Assembly (NCBI RefSeq): GCF_000163295.1
Contig: NZ_GG700527.1
Coordinates: forward strand, 1,285,442 to 1,321,352
Reading direction: 5' to 3'
Origin: Anaerococcus vaginalis ATCC 51170
Lineage (GTDB): Bacteria; Bacillota; Clostridia; Tissierellales; Peptoniphilaceae
Length of the DNA stretch: 35,911 nt
The notes beneath the pieces were generated by a model, which worked only from the letters and a program-made list of their open reading frames with translations, did not search any database and had not been told where the DNA came from. Position numbers and translations under genes: made by a program. The stretch's first letter is position 1. Each line of letters begins with the position of its first letter. This document shows, in pieces, positions 24,674 to 32,971 of this stretch.

Positions 24674-25054
24674 CAAAGTGTAGACAAATCATTAGTCTAA
24701 ATAATATTATATTTTCAAAATAAAAATAAAGTCACTTACTATAATAACTAAAGATATTCTTTGATTTTTCACATTTATCCCTAAAATTTAGTGCAAATTT
24801 ATAAGCGTTGCTATTACTTACAAATTCTAAAAACCAACGCAAAAGCATGGAATCTTTTTCAAAGCAAATTAGTTTTAATAAGAACAAAAAATTTTTCAAA
24901 AAATGTATTTTAATGTGAGTAAAAATAATGAATAAAGAGAGAGTTCATGAGATTTCTCTACTAACTGCTTACGATATAAATTAGGACAAACAACCGGAGT
25001 GGGCGGTTGTTTGTCCTATAAAAATTGCTAATTTTTTATTTTGTCAACAGTATG
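24674..25054. repeat. Repeat element related to copy A (copy B)
   Basis: The ends match element A: GTAGACAAATC near 24680-24690 and TTTTGTCAACAGTATG at 25039-25054. In A these read GTAGACAAACC and TTTGTCAACAGTCTG on the opposite strand. The interior differs and is longer (about 380 bases). It includes a perfect 13-pair hairpin, AGGACAAACAACC/GGTTGTTTGTCCT at 24983-25017 with the loop GGAGTGGGC, and an AATTCTAAAAAC-ACGCAAA block also seen in A. A 38-codon minus-strand frame (24732-24848) reads MLLRWFLEFVSNSNAYKF at its start; it has no ribosome site and is probably a by-product of the repeat. The element type is unknown. Confidence 0.55.
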
Positions 25055-25073
25055 AAATTTTCAAAGCTCTTTT

Positions 25074-26492
25074 TTATTTTAATTCTTTTAAAAGCTCTAT
25101 TAAGAATTTATAATTATTTTCTGTTGATTTTATATTTACTCTTTCTTCTGGGCTATGGGCGCCTTCTATTTCTGGGCCGAATGATACCATTTGGGTTTGG
25201 TTCATATCTTGTTTTAACAAACCACATTCAAGCCCACCGTGGGTTGTTAAAACTTCTGGTTTTTCTCCATTTAATTTTTCCCAAACATTTTTCATTATTT
25301 CCAAAAGTTCGCTGTCTTCTCTTTCCCAGCCTGGATATTCATTTGATGTTTCTACTTTTGCTCCAAACATTTCTACTTGTTTTTTTATAACATCTCTTCT
25401 AAATCTTTTTGCTGATGTTAATTCGCTTCTTGCAAGAATTACAAAACTTATTTTTTTATCATCTTCTTCAATTAAACCAAGATTTGAACTTGTAACTAAA
25501 TTTCCTGCATATTTTTTTACAGGGCCGTCTGCAACAATCATTGTTGCATTTACAATTTTTTCTGACAAATCTCTTGTTAAAACTTCTCCATCAAATTCGC
25601 ATTCTTTTATATTTATTTCGCCTTTTGGATCTGAATTTTTGTATTCGTGGATAATTTCATCTTTTATTATTTCTAGATTTTTTATTGCTTTTTTTGCATC
25701 ATCTACTTCTACTATCGCAAATGCTTCTGATGGAATTGCATTTCTTTTTACTCCACCTGTAATTTTTCCTATCCTATATGAATCTAGTCCATCAATTATT
25801 CTAACAAGTCCCTTTATCGCATTTAGTTTAAACTTATCAATTTCCATTCCAGAATGTCCGCCTTGGAAATTTTTAAGTTCTATTGAAATAAATTCTCCAT
25901 CTGCTTTTTCATATTCTTTTTCAAAAGAATATTTTATATCCATTCCACCAGCACAACCAATTGTAAGAATTCCTTCTTCTTCGCTGTCGATATTTAATAA
26001 ATATTTTGGATCATTTAATTTTTTTGTATCTAAATTATTAACTCCAACCATAGATGTTTCTTCGCCTGTTGTTATCAAAACAGAAATTGGACCGTGTGAA
26101 ATTTTTTCATCATCCAAAATTGCAAGAGCGTAAGCTACTGCTATTCCATCATCTGCCCCAAGAGTAGTCTTGTTTGCTCTAAGCCATTCTCCATCTATTA
26201 CAAGCTCAATCGGATCTTTAGAAAAATCGTGGTCTGAACCATTTTCTTTTACACAAACCATATCCATGTGTCCTTGGAGTAAAACTTCTGGATAATTTTC
26301 AAAGCCCTTGCTTGCTTCTTTCTTTATATATACATTTAAAAAATCATCTTGCCAATATTCTAAATTTCTTTTTTTTGCAAAATCTACCAAAAAATCTGAA
26401 ATTTCTTTTTCATTTCCGCTTTCTCTTGGTATATTTGAAATTTCTTTAAACCAATGAAAAACTTCTTTTGGTTGTAAATCTTTATAATCCAT
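25074..26492 (-). CDS. pepD: Aminoacyl-histidine dipeptidase (M20 family)
   Basis: Zinc metallopeptidase (472 residues) of the PepD/Xaa-His dipeptidase group that cleaves dipeptides in the cytoplasm. M20 metal and catalytic residues are H75 and D77 in GHMDMVC, D114 in LGADDGIAVAYALA and E144/E145 in TTGEETSMVG. A later histidine lies in THGGLECGLL and another in GAHSPEERV. The lid domain lies between. A strong AGGGGG site precedes the start. Transcribed alone and divergent from ddl; its terminator appears displaced by element B. Confidence 0.95.
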   Translation of the reverse strand: MDYKDLQPKEVFHWFKEISNIPRESGNEKEISDFLVDFAKKRNLEYWQDDFLNVYIKKEASKGFENYPEVLLQGHMDMVCVKENGSDHDFSKDPIELVIDGEWLRANKTTLGADDGIAVAYALAILDDEKISHGPISVLITTGEETSMVGVNNLDTKKLNDPKYLLNIDSEEEGILTIGCAGGMDIKYSFEKEYEKADGEFISIELKNFQGGHSGMEIDKFKLNAIKGLVRIIDGLDSYRIGKITGGVKRNAIPSEAFAIVEVDDAKKAIKNLEIIKDEIIHEYKNSDPKGEINIKECEFDGEVLTRDLSEKIVNATMIVADGPVKKYAGNLVTSSNLGLIEEDDKKISFVILARSELTSAKRFRRDVIKKQVEMFGAKVETSNEYPGWEREDSELLEIMKNVWEKLNGEKPEVLTTHGGLECGLLKQDMNQTQMVSFGPEIEGAHSPEERVNIKSTENNYKFLIELLKELK

Positions 26493-26520
26493 ATTTCCCC
26501 CTATTTTTATTTTTTTAAAT

Positions 26521-26526
26521 ATTATA
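26521..26526 (-). promoter_or_regulatory. -10 box of pepD
   Basis: TATAAT on the minus strand, about 30 bases before the pepD ATG, in an AT-rich divergent region. The -35 is poor. Confidence 0.4.
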
Positions 26527-26611
26527 CTTTTATTTGTAGAAATAAAAACACGAAAATTTTCAAAAGAAAATAATAAATATTAATTTATTTTTCAATAAAA
26601 TCTTCTTTTAT

Positions 26612-26640
26612 TTGCTCTAATTTCCAATATGTAGTAAAAT
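26612..26640 (+). promoter_or_regulatory. Promoter of ddl-murF
   Basis: TTGCTC (26612-26617) and TAAAAT (26635-26640) with a 17-base spacer, about 30 bases before the ddl start. A moderate sigma-A match. Confidence 0.5.
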
Positions 26641-26669
26641 TTTTATATAAAATTAGAGTGGGGAGATAT

Positions 26670-27716
26670 ATGATTAATACTTATTTATTATGCGGTGGAC
26701 CTTCAAGCGAGCATGAAATAGCTCTTAGAAGTGCCCTTAATATTTCAAAAAATTTAGACAAAAACAAATACAATTTAAAAATTGTTTATATTGATAAAAA
26801 AGGTAGATTTTCAAAAGCTTTCGATTTTATAAATACAGACGATGAATTTGAACTTGTAAAAGAATGCAAAGAAAATATTTTAGAATCAATTTCTGATTTT
26901 CTTTTAGAATTAAAAGATAAGGATAAGGAAAATACAATTATAATTCCTTGTGTTCACGGAACTTATGGAGAAGATGGAACTATCCAAGGATTTTTGGATG
27001 CAATTGACACAGCTTATATTGGAAATGGACTTTTGTCATCTTCTGTTTGTATGGACAAGGTTACTGCAAACGACATTTTCGAAAAAAATAAATTAAAACA
27101 AGCAAGATACCTTTATGCTAACGAAGAATCTTTTGACCTTGATTTTGCAAAAAAATGCGAAGAATATATTAAGTTTCCAATGATTGTAAAACCATCAGCA
27201 AATGGTTCATCAGTTGGAGTAAATAAGGCAGAAAATATTGACGAGCTTTTAAAATTTGGAAAAGAATCTTTAAAATATGATGAAAAAATCTTAGTTGAAG
27301 AGGCAATAATTGGTCAAGAAGTAGAAATTGCCATAATCGGCGATAATAAATTAATTGCATCAAAGCCAGGAGCTTATGTAACTGACCATATTTTCCTTGA
27401 CTATGATGCAAAATATTTTGATAAATCCACAAAAGAAATGCTTCCTTATCCAATGGATGAAAAGCTTGAAAAAGATTTGTTAGAATTTGCAAAAAAATGC
27501 TACAAGGCTTGTAATTGCCAAGGATTTGCAAGAGTTGATATATTTTTAAAAGATAATGAATTTTACATCAACGAAATAAACACCTTCCCTGGCTTTACCC
27601 CAACTTCATTTTTTGCAAGACTTTGCAAAATTAGTTTTGACCTAGAATTTTCACAAATTCTTGATATGCTAATTGAAGAAGGTTTTAAAAGTTTTCAAAA
27701 AAGGAGATTTAAATGA
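26670..27716 (+). CDS. ddl: D-alanine--D-alanine ligase
   Basis: Joins two D-Ala with ATP to make the peptidoglycan terminal dipeptide. The ATP-grasp protein is 348 residues from the ATG at 26670. An open frame begins at a GTG 12 bases earlier, but that GTG lies in the TGGGGAG ribosome site. Signatures are CGGPSSEHEIALRS, PCVHGTYGEDGTIQG, PMIVKPSANGSSVGV, YDAKYFDKST (the omega loop with Tyr, consistent with D-Ala rather than D-Lac specificity) and RVDIFLKDNEFYINEINTFPG. It overlaps murF by ATGA, matching the shared pathway. Confidence 0.97.
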   Translation: MINTYLLCGGPSSEHEIALRSALNISKNLDKNKYNLKIVYIDKKGRFSKAFDFINTDDEFELVKECKENILESISDFLLELKDKDKENTIIIPCVHGTYGEDGTIQGFLDAIDTAYIGNGLLSSSVCMDKVTANDIFEKNKLKQARYLYANEESFDLDFAKKCEEYIKFPMIVKPSANGSSVGVNKAENIDELLKFGKESLKYDEKILVEEAIIGQEVEIAIIGDNKLIASKPGAYVTDHIFLDYDAKYFDKSTKEMLPYPMDEKLEKDLLEFAKKCYKACNCQGFARVDIFLKDNEFYINEINTFPGFTPTSFFARLCKISFDLEFSQILDMLIEEGFKSFQKRRFK

Positions 27717-29092
27717 TTGAAAGAAATTTAGAAGAAATTGCAAAAATGCTTGGTGGAGAAATTTCAAACCCAAAGTATTCTAAAACCAAAATCAAAGGAA
27801 TATCAATTGATTCTAGAACAATCAAAAAAGATAATCTCTATATCCCAATAGTTGGAGAAAAATTTGATGGAAGAATTTTTATAGAAGAATGTGAGAACTC
27901 CGGAGCTGTTGCCTTTTTGATTGACGAAAATTACAAAATTCCAAAGTCAATTTCAATTCCCTTTGTAAAAGTTTCTGATACAAAAAAAGCCTTACAAGAT
28001 TTGGCAAGAGCATACAGAGATGAGCTTGACATAAAAATAATTGCAATCACAGGTTCAAATGGCAAGACAACCAGCAAAAATTTAATTCATTCGGTTTTGT
28101 CAGAAAAATATAAGGTAGAAAAAACTCAAGGAAATTTAAATAATGAAATTGGAGTTCCTTTGACTCTTTTGGATTTTTCAGACAAAACGCAAATCGGCGT
28201 GGTTGAAATGGGCACAGAAGATTTTGGAGAAATTTCTCTCCTTACAAATATTGCAAAACCAGATATGGCAATGATTACAAATATTGGCGATGCTCATCTT
28301 TTAAAATTAAAATCAAGAGAAGGAATTGCCAAAGCAAAACTTGAAATTCTTGAAGGCCTAAAAGCTGATGGAACTTTTATCTATAATGGCGATGATGAAA
28401 TATTAAAAAAAGTTCTTCCTTCCTACACAATAAAACAAAAAACAATAAGTTATGGCAAAGAAGATGGAGTGAATTTTAAAGTATATCCAAAAGAATTTTC
28501 AAGCACTTACACAAAATTTTCATACGAAAATGAAGATTACAAAGTTCCCCTACTAGGCACTCATCAAGTTTATAACGGAGCTTTGGCAGTTCTTATTGGA
28601 AAATTATTTAATCTTTCTTATGAAGAAATTGATAATGGTCTAGCCAAAGTATCAAATAATGCAAACAGAAATGAATTAATAGAAAGAAATGGCTTTGACA
28701 TTCTTGACGATGCCTACAAATCAAATCCCCAATCATTAAAGCAAGGACTCGAGCTTGCAGGATTTTTGGATGGATATTTAAATAAAATTGTAGTTTTGGG
28801 AGATATGCTTGAGCTTGGCGATGGAGAAAAAAATCTTCATTACAAATCAGGACTTGATATAAAGCCAAAAAAAATAAATTATTGCCTATTCTATGGCCCA
28901 CTTTGCAAAGAAATGTACAAGGCAAGTCTTGAAAATTTCCCAGAAAACAGAAGTTTTTATTTTGAAAACAAAAATGACCTAATAGATAAGTTGAAATTTT
29001 TAATAACAAAATCAACTTTAGTTTTTGTAAAAGGTTCAAGAGGACTTCACATGGAAGAAGTCATCGAAGCGATTTATGATTTAAGAGTATAA
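27713..29092 (+). CDS. murF: UDP-MurNAc-tripeptide--D-Ala-D-Ala ligase
   Basis: Adds the Ddl product to the UDP-MurNAc-tripeptide (459 residues, normal). The ATP loop is GSNGKTT at 114-120, preceded by IAITG. The N-terminal substrate domain has SIDSRTIKKDNLYIP, the central domain LNNEIGVPLTLL and MGTEDFGEI, and the C-terminal domain DAYKSNPQSLKQGLELA and LGDMLELG. Translation is coupled to ddl through a four-base overlap. Confidence 0.97.
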   Translation: MIERNLEEIAKMLGGEISNPKYSKTKIKGISIDSRTIKKDNLYIPIVGEKFDGRIFIEECENSGAVAFLIDENYKIPKSISIPFVKVSDTKKALQDLARAYRDELDIKIIAITGSNGKTTSKNLIHSVLSEKYKVEKTQGNLNNEIGVPLTLLDFSDKTQIGVVEMGTEDFGEISLLTNIAKPDMAMITNIGDAHLLKLKSREGIAKAKLEILEGLKADGTFIYNGDDEILKKVLPSYTIKQKTISYGKEDGVNFKVYPKEFSSTYTKFSYENEDYKVPLLGTHQVYNGALAVLIGKLFNLSYEEIDNGLAKVSNNANRNELIERNGFDILDDAYKSNPQSLKQGLELAGFLDGYLNKIVVLGDMLELGDGEKNLHYKSGLDIKPKKINYCLFYGPLCKEMYKASLENFPENRSFYFENKNDLIDKLKFLITKSTLVFVKGSRGLHMEEVIEAIYDLRV

Positions 29093-29129
29093 AAAATAAA
29101 AATAGAAAAGATTAATTATTGGAGGAATT

Positions 29130-30062
29130 ATGATATATACAGTTACCCTAAATCCATCTGTGGATGTAATTTTAGAAGTAAAAAACCTGAATATTGGCGA
29201 TAAAAACCATGTGTCTGATGAATTTACCCTTCCAGGAGGCAAGGCTCTTAATGTTTCTAGGGTTTTATCACAATTAAAAATCCCTACAATTGCAACTGGA
29301 TTTACAGGTGGTCATCAAGGAAGATTTATAGAAGAATGGCTTGATAAAGAAAATATCATGACAGATTTTGTAAATATCGAAGAAGAAAATAGAACAAATA
29401 TAAAATTATTACTAGATAACGAAGAAACAACAATAAATTCAAAAGGTCCAAACATAAGCCACTACGAAGTAGATGAACTTTTATATTATTTATCAAGAGT
29501 TGGCGAAGGCGATACAATTGTTATGGGAGGATCAGTCCCACCAATGGAAGAAAAATCTGACAAAGATATTTATTCTAGAATGGTTTCAATAGCAAAAGCA
29601 AACAAAGCGCAATTTATAGCGGACATTCCAGCAGAATATTTGCCAGACGTTATAAAAGAAGGACCAATTTTAGTAAAACCAAACATAGAAGATTTGATGG
29701 AAATTTTTGGAACAAAAATTGAAACAATAGAAGATATGGATAAGTACGGCAAAAAAATTATAGAAATGGGAGCACAAAACGCCATAGTTTCATACGGCAA
29801 AAAAGGCTCAATGTTTTTCTGTCAAGACGGACATTCATATATATCCGAAGAAATTCACATAAATGAAGTAGTAAATTCCGTAGCCTGTCGTGATTCAATG
29901 ATAGGAGGATTTATAGGAACTTTGGTAAGATCAAGCGATTATCTTGAAGCATACAAAGTTGCCATAGCAGCAGCAACAGCAACAGCAGAAGTGCTAGACC
30001 TACCAACAAGAGAAGAAATTGAAAAAATAATACCAAAAGTAGTAATAAACCAATTTTCTTAA
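29130..30062 (+). CDS. PfkB-family sugar-phosphate kinase with altered anion hole
   Basis: A 310-residue ribokinase-superfamily protein closest to 1-phosphofructokinase/tagatose-6-phosphate kinase. It has MIYTVTLNPSVDV at the N-terminus, PGGKALNVSRVLSQL at 35-49 and LVKPNIEDL near 181-189. The catalytic aspartate D255 is kept, but the motif usually GAGD reads ACRD (A252-C253-R254-D255). The bases are unambiguous at 29883-29894. The change removes the glycines that form the anion hole for the transferred phosphate, so activity or substrate may differ. It has a GGAGG site, sits between murF and a transporter gene without a PTS fructose cluster, and ends at its own terminator. Confidence 0.9.
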   Translation: MIYTVTLNPSVDVILEVKNLNIGDKNHVSDEFTLPGGKALNVSRVLSQLKIPTIATGFTGGHQGRFIEEWLDKENIMTDFVNIEEENRTNIKLLLDNEETTINSKGPNISHYEVDELLYYLSRVGEGDTIVMGGSVPPMEEKSDKDIYSRMVSIAKANKAQFIADIPAEYLPDVIKEGPILVKPNIEDLMEIFGTKIETIEDMDKYGKKIIEMGAQNAIVSYGKKGSMFFCQDGHSYISEEIHINEVVNSVACRDSMIGGFIGTLVRSSDYLEAYKVAIAAATATAEVLDLPTREEIEKIIPKVVINQFS

Positions 30063-30067
30063 ACAAA

Positions 30068-30092
30068 AAGTGTTGGCATAAACCAACACTTT
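30068..30092 (+). terminator. Terminator of the PfkB gene
   Basis: AAGTGTTGG/CCAACACTT stem with a six-base loop and following TTTATTATA, five bases after the stop. A-run upstream as well. Confidence 0.8.
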
Positions 30093-30142
30093 TATTATAA
30101 AAAAATTTTTTATTAAAGGAGAAAAAATAAAAAGGAGAAATA

Positions 30143-31387
30143 ATGAATAAAAAAACTATAAGTATAATGCTAGCTTATGTAGGCGTATTAACCGGAGCAG
30201 GACTTGCAAGCGGTCAAGAGCTAATGCAATATTTTATTTCCTTTGGAATATCAGGGCTATTTGGACTTATAGCCATAGGAATTTTGCACGTTTTAGTTGG
30301 AGGAATAATTCTTCAGCTTGGCTCTCACTATTTAGCAGAAAGTCATATCGACGTAATCGAAGAAGTTTCAAGCAAATATTTGACAAAATTTATGGATTTT
30401 GCCCTAATAATTAATTGCTTTTTGATGGGTTTCGTAATGATAGCAGGTGCAGGCTCAAATTTAAACCAACAATTTGGATTTAAACCATGGGTTGGCTCAC
30501 TAATTTGTACCCTACTAGTAATTTTTATTGGAATGTTAGATTTCGATAAAGTAACAAAAGTAATCGGTGCCTTTACACCACTAATAATTATTTTTGCTAT
30601 CCTTGGAGCAATTTATACTTTTATAACAATAAAACCAGATTGGCAAAGTCTAAATCAAATTGGACAAAGTGTAAAATCCCCACTGCCAAACATAGGCTTA
30701 TCCACCCTAAATTATTTTGGCTTGTGCATGATTAGCGGAATCTCCATGGCATTTGTCCTAGGAGGAAGCAAAACAGATTCAGCCGAAGCAGGACTTGGGG
30801 GAATGCTTGGAGGATTGATGGTAGCAATTCTTACAGCGCTCGTAGGTCTTACCCTATTTTTTACCCTACCAATGATAAAAGATTCCGACATACCAATGCA
30901 AATTGTTTTAGAAAATATCCATCCAATTTTGGGTCTTATGATGTCATTAATAATTTTTGGAATGATTTTTAACACAGCCATTTCCCTATTTTATTCAGCC
31001 GCAAGAAGATTTTCCGATACAGAAAATAAATTTAGAAGAAATTTAATAATATTTACCCTAATGGGCTTTGGACTTTCATTTTTAGGCTTTAAAAAATTAA
31101 TGTCAATCCTCTATCCAATACTTGGATATTTAGGAATGATACTTACAATTATCCTAGTAGTTGCTTGGTTTAACGAAAGAGAAGAAATCAAACACGAAAT
31201 GAGAAGAAGATTTGCAATATCTGTTCTTACAAAAAGAAAATTAGATGACGACGAAGAATTTGGAAAAATGGAAAAAGAAAAACTAGAAAGATTAGCAGAA
31301 AATTCCATAATAGACAACAAAGAAATAAAACAAGCCGTTCACGAAGAAGTGAAAGAAGAATTAGAAGAAGAAAATAGCGAAGAATAA
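30143..31387 (+). CDS. YkvI-like membrane transporter
   Basis: A 414-residue polytopic membrane protein of the YkvI family (amino-acid-transporter-like, LeuT-type superfamily). Hydrophobic segments fill residues 5-350, beginning with MLAYVGVLTGAGLASGQELM, a kinked first helix with small residues typical of these carriers. About 65 charged residues-rich positions at the C-terminus (RRFAISVLTKRKL onward to a Glu-rich end) form a cytoplasmic tail that is long for the family. The substrate is unknown. Two AAGGAGA sites in tandem precede the ATG. Confidence 0.85.
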   Translation: MNKKTISIMLAYVGVLTGAGLASGQELMQYFISFGISGLFGLIAIGILHVLVGGIILQLGSHYLAESHIDVIEEVSSKYLTKFMDFALIINCFLMGFVMIAGAGSNLNQQFGFKPWVGSLICTLLVIFIGMLDFDKVTKVIGAFTPLIIIFAILGAIYTFITIKPDWQSLNQIGQSVKSPLPNIGLSTLNYFGLCMISGISMAFVLGGSKTDSAEAGLGGMLGGLMVAILTALVGLTLFFTLPMIKDSDIPMQIVLENIHPILGLMMSLIIFGMIFNTAISLFYSAARRFSDTENKFRRNLIIFTLMGFGLSFLGFKKLMSILYPILGYLGMILTIILVVAWFNEREEIKHEMRRRFAISVLTKRKLDDDEEFGKMEKEKLERLAENSIIDNKEIKQAVHEEVKEELEEENSEE

Positions 31388-31394
31388 TAAAATT

Positions 31395-31432
31395 TAGACT
31401 GGATAAGGGCATAAATTTCCTTTTCCAGTCTA
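31395..31432 (+). terminator. Terminator of the YkvI gene
   Basis: TAGACTGGA with AAGG inside pairs with CCTT and TCCAGTCTA (one mismatch), then TTTATTTTG, eight bases past the stop. Confidence 0.75.
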
Positions 31433-31582
31433 TTTATTTTGCCATATTTTAAAAAGAGATCCCTCCATGCACTCCACTTCGTTTCGTTTAGTCGAGATTG
31501 GTAATTTCTTAATTTAATTTTATCACTAAAGAATTATTTTATTTTTTTTAAATTTCTTACACCAATTTTCAAAAATAAAAAA

Positions 31583-31602
31583 GCTTACTAATTAAAGTAA
31601 GC
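31583..31602. terminator. Terminator of the protease-mgtE transcript
   Basis: GCTTAC/GTAAGC stem with an AT loop and T-runs on both strands, just beyond the mgtE stop. Serves the minus-strand genes and may back up the plus-strand terminator. Confidence 0.75.
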
Positions 31603-31608
31603 ATTTTT

Positions 31609-32967
31609 TTATATTCCCATAATTAATTTTGCAATTTGGAAATAGCATATTAATCCTATTGAATCTACTATTGTCGTTATTAGTGGACTTGCCATTATTG
31701 CTGGGTCAAAGCCTAATTTTTTTGCTCCCATTGGAAGTAAAGCTCCTACAACTTTTGCTATAATTATTATTACAAAAATTGTTATTCCTACTATGGCTGC
31801 AACTTCCATAGCTACTCCGTCAAATAATAGGCATTTTAAAAATGCTAAAAATGACATTATAACTCCTACTATAACTCCAACTTCGAATTCTTTAAATACT
31901 ACTTTATACCAATCTTCAAGCTCTACATCTCCTGTTGCCATTCCACGTATTACAAGAGTTGATGATTGGCTTCCTGCGTTTCCGCCGGAGTCTGTTAGCA
32001 TTGGTATAAACATATTTAGGGCAATTATTGATTCTATTACCCTTTGACTTGATTTTAAAATTGTTGATGTAAATGATGCCGAAACCATCAAAAACATTAG
32101 CCAAGGCAATCTGTTTTTTGCAAGTTTTAAGGCTGATGTGCTTGAATATTCTTCTTCATCTGGTGTTGTACCAGCCATTCTTTGGAAGTCCTCAGTTGTT
32201 TCAAGTTCCATTATATCCATAATATCGTCAACTGTAATTATTCCAATAAGCCTTCTTTCGCTATCAACAACTGGCAAAGCTGTAAAACCATATCTTCTAA
32301 AAGTTTTTGCTACATCTTCTTGGTCTTCGTAAGCTTCCACGCTTATTACATCTTCATACATCAAATCTTTAACTTTTGTATCTAATGAGCTTGTTACAAT
32401 CAACCTTAGTGAAACATAACCCAATAAAGATTTTGTAGTATTTGTTACATAGCAAGTATAAATAGTTTCTTTTGTTGAACCTACTTTTTTTATCCTGTCC
32501 AAAACTTCTTGGCAGGTCATTTCTGGATTTACTTCTACAAATTCTGTTGTCATCAAACTTCCAGCAGAATCTTCTGGAAATTGTAAAAATTGATTTACTC
32601 TTTTTCTCATTTCAGAATCAGAATTTCTCAAAATTCTTTTTACAACAGTTGCAGGCATTTCCTCAAGCGTATCAATTACATCGTCGAAATTTAAAGCTTT
32701 CACAATAGCATCAAGCTCAGGATCAGTAATAGAAGTCAAAAGTCTGTGCTTTCCATCTTGTTTTAATTCAGCAAACACCTCAGCAGCATCGTCTTTTCTC
32801 AAAAGCCTATAAACAATCAAACTTTCTTCATTGTCAAGCTCAGACATAAATTCTTCTATATCTACGGGGTTAGTTCTTCTCAAAGAATCCTTTAAAGCCG
32901 GAATATCTTTTTTTTCTAAAAGATTATTTAGTTCTTCAATCCTTTGCTCGCTGTTATAGCTGTTCAT
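31609..32967 (-). CDS. mgtE: Magnesium transporter MgtE
   Basis: Mg2+ channel of 452 residues. The N-terminal superhelical domain has DAAEVFAELKQDGKHRLLTS, two CBS domains follow (DLMYEDVISVEAYEDQEDV and ITVDDIMDIMELE), and then a plug helix and five membrane segments. The pore signature is DSGGNAGSQSSTLVIRGMA. It starts four bases after the S41 protease stop with an AAGGGGTGA site, so both are probably on one mRNA. Mg-dependent gating by the CBS/N domains is known for the family. Confidence 0.97.
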   Translation of the reverse strand: MNSYNSEQRIEELNNLLEKKDIPALKDSLRRTNPVDIEEFMSELDNEESLIVYRLLRKDDAAEVFAELKQDGKHRLLTSITDPELDAIVKALNFDDVIDTLEEMPATVVKRILRNSDSEMRKRVNQFLQFPEDSAGSLMTTEFVEVNPEMTCQEVLDRIKKVGSTKETIYTCYVTNTTKSLLGYVSLRLIVTSSLDTKVKDLMYEDVISVEAYEDQEDVAKTFRRYGFTALPVVDSERRLIGIITVDDIMDIMELETTEDFQRMAGTTPDEEEYSSTSALKLAKNRLPWLMFLMVSASFTSTILKSSQRVIESIIALNMFIPMLTDSGGNAGSQSSTLVIRGMATGDVELEDWYKVVFKEFEVGVIVGVIMSFLAFLKCLLFDGVAMEVAAIVGITIFVIIIIAKVVGALLPMGAKKLGFDPAIMASPLITTIVDSIGLICYFQIAKLIMGI

Positions 32968-32971
32968 AATA

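Larger units (their letters stand above)
24419..25073. other. Gene-free stretch between ptsH and pepD
   Basis: This 655-base region holds the ptsH promoter, the terminator at 24658-24673 and repeat element B (24674-25054). Outside these, 24525-24657 is AT-rich with a possible TATTATA box but nothing convincing. Confidence 0.65.
31388..31608. repeat. Intergenic stretch with a REP-like sequence
   Basis: Between the convergent YkvI and mgtE genes, about 31457-31490 reads GAGATCCCTCCATGCACTCC followed by an ACTTCGTTTCGTTT and GTCGAGAT segment. It resembles the extragenic palindromic repeats that end in CTCGA-type cores in many gut and mucosal Bacillota. Only one copy is seen here. Terminators lie on either side. 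Confidence 0.3.

Noticed and set aside
24732-24848. 38-codon minus-strand frame inside repeat B
   Set aside because: No ribosome site and located within a repeat. The frame stays open upstream of the ATG, as expected by chance in AT-rich palindromic DNA. Mentioned with the repeat only.
24983-25017. T-box or other riboswitch
   Set aside because: The hairpin loop GGAGTGGGC recalls the T-box bulge at first sight, but the AGGGTGGNACCGCG motif is absent, no aminoacyl-tRNA gene follows, and the next plus-strand gene is 1.6 kb away.
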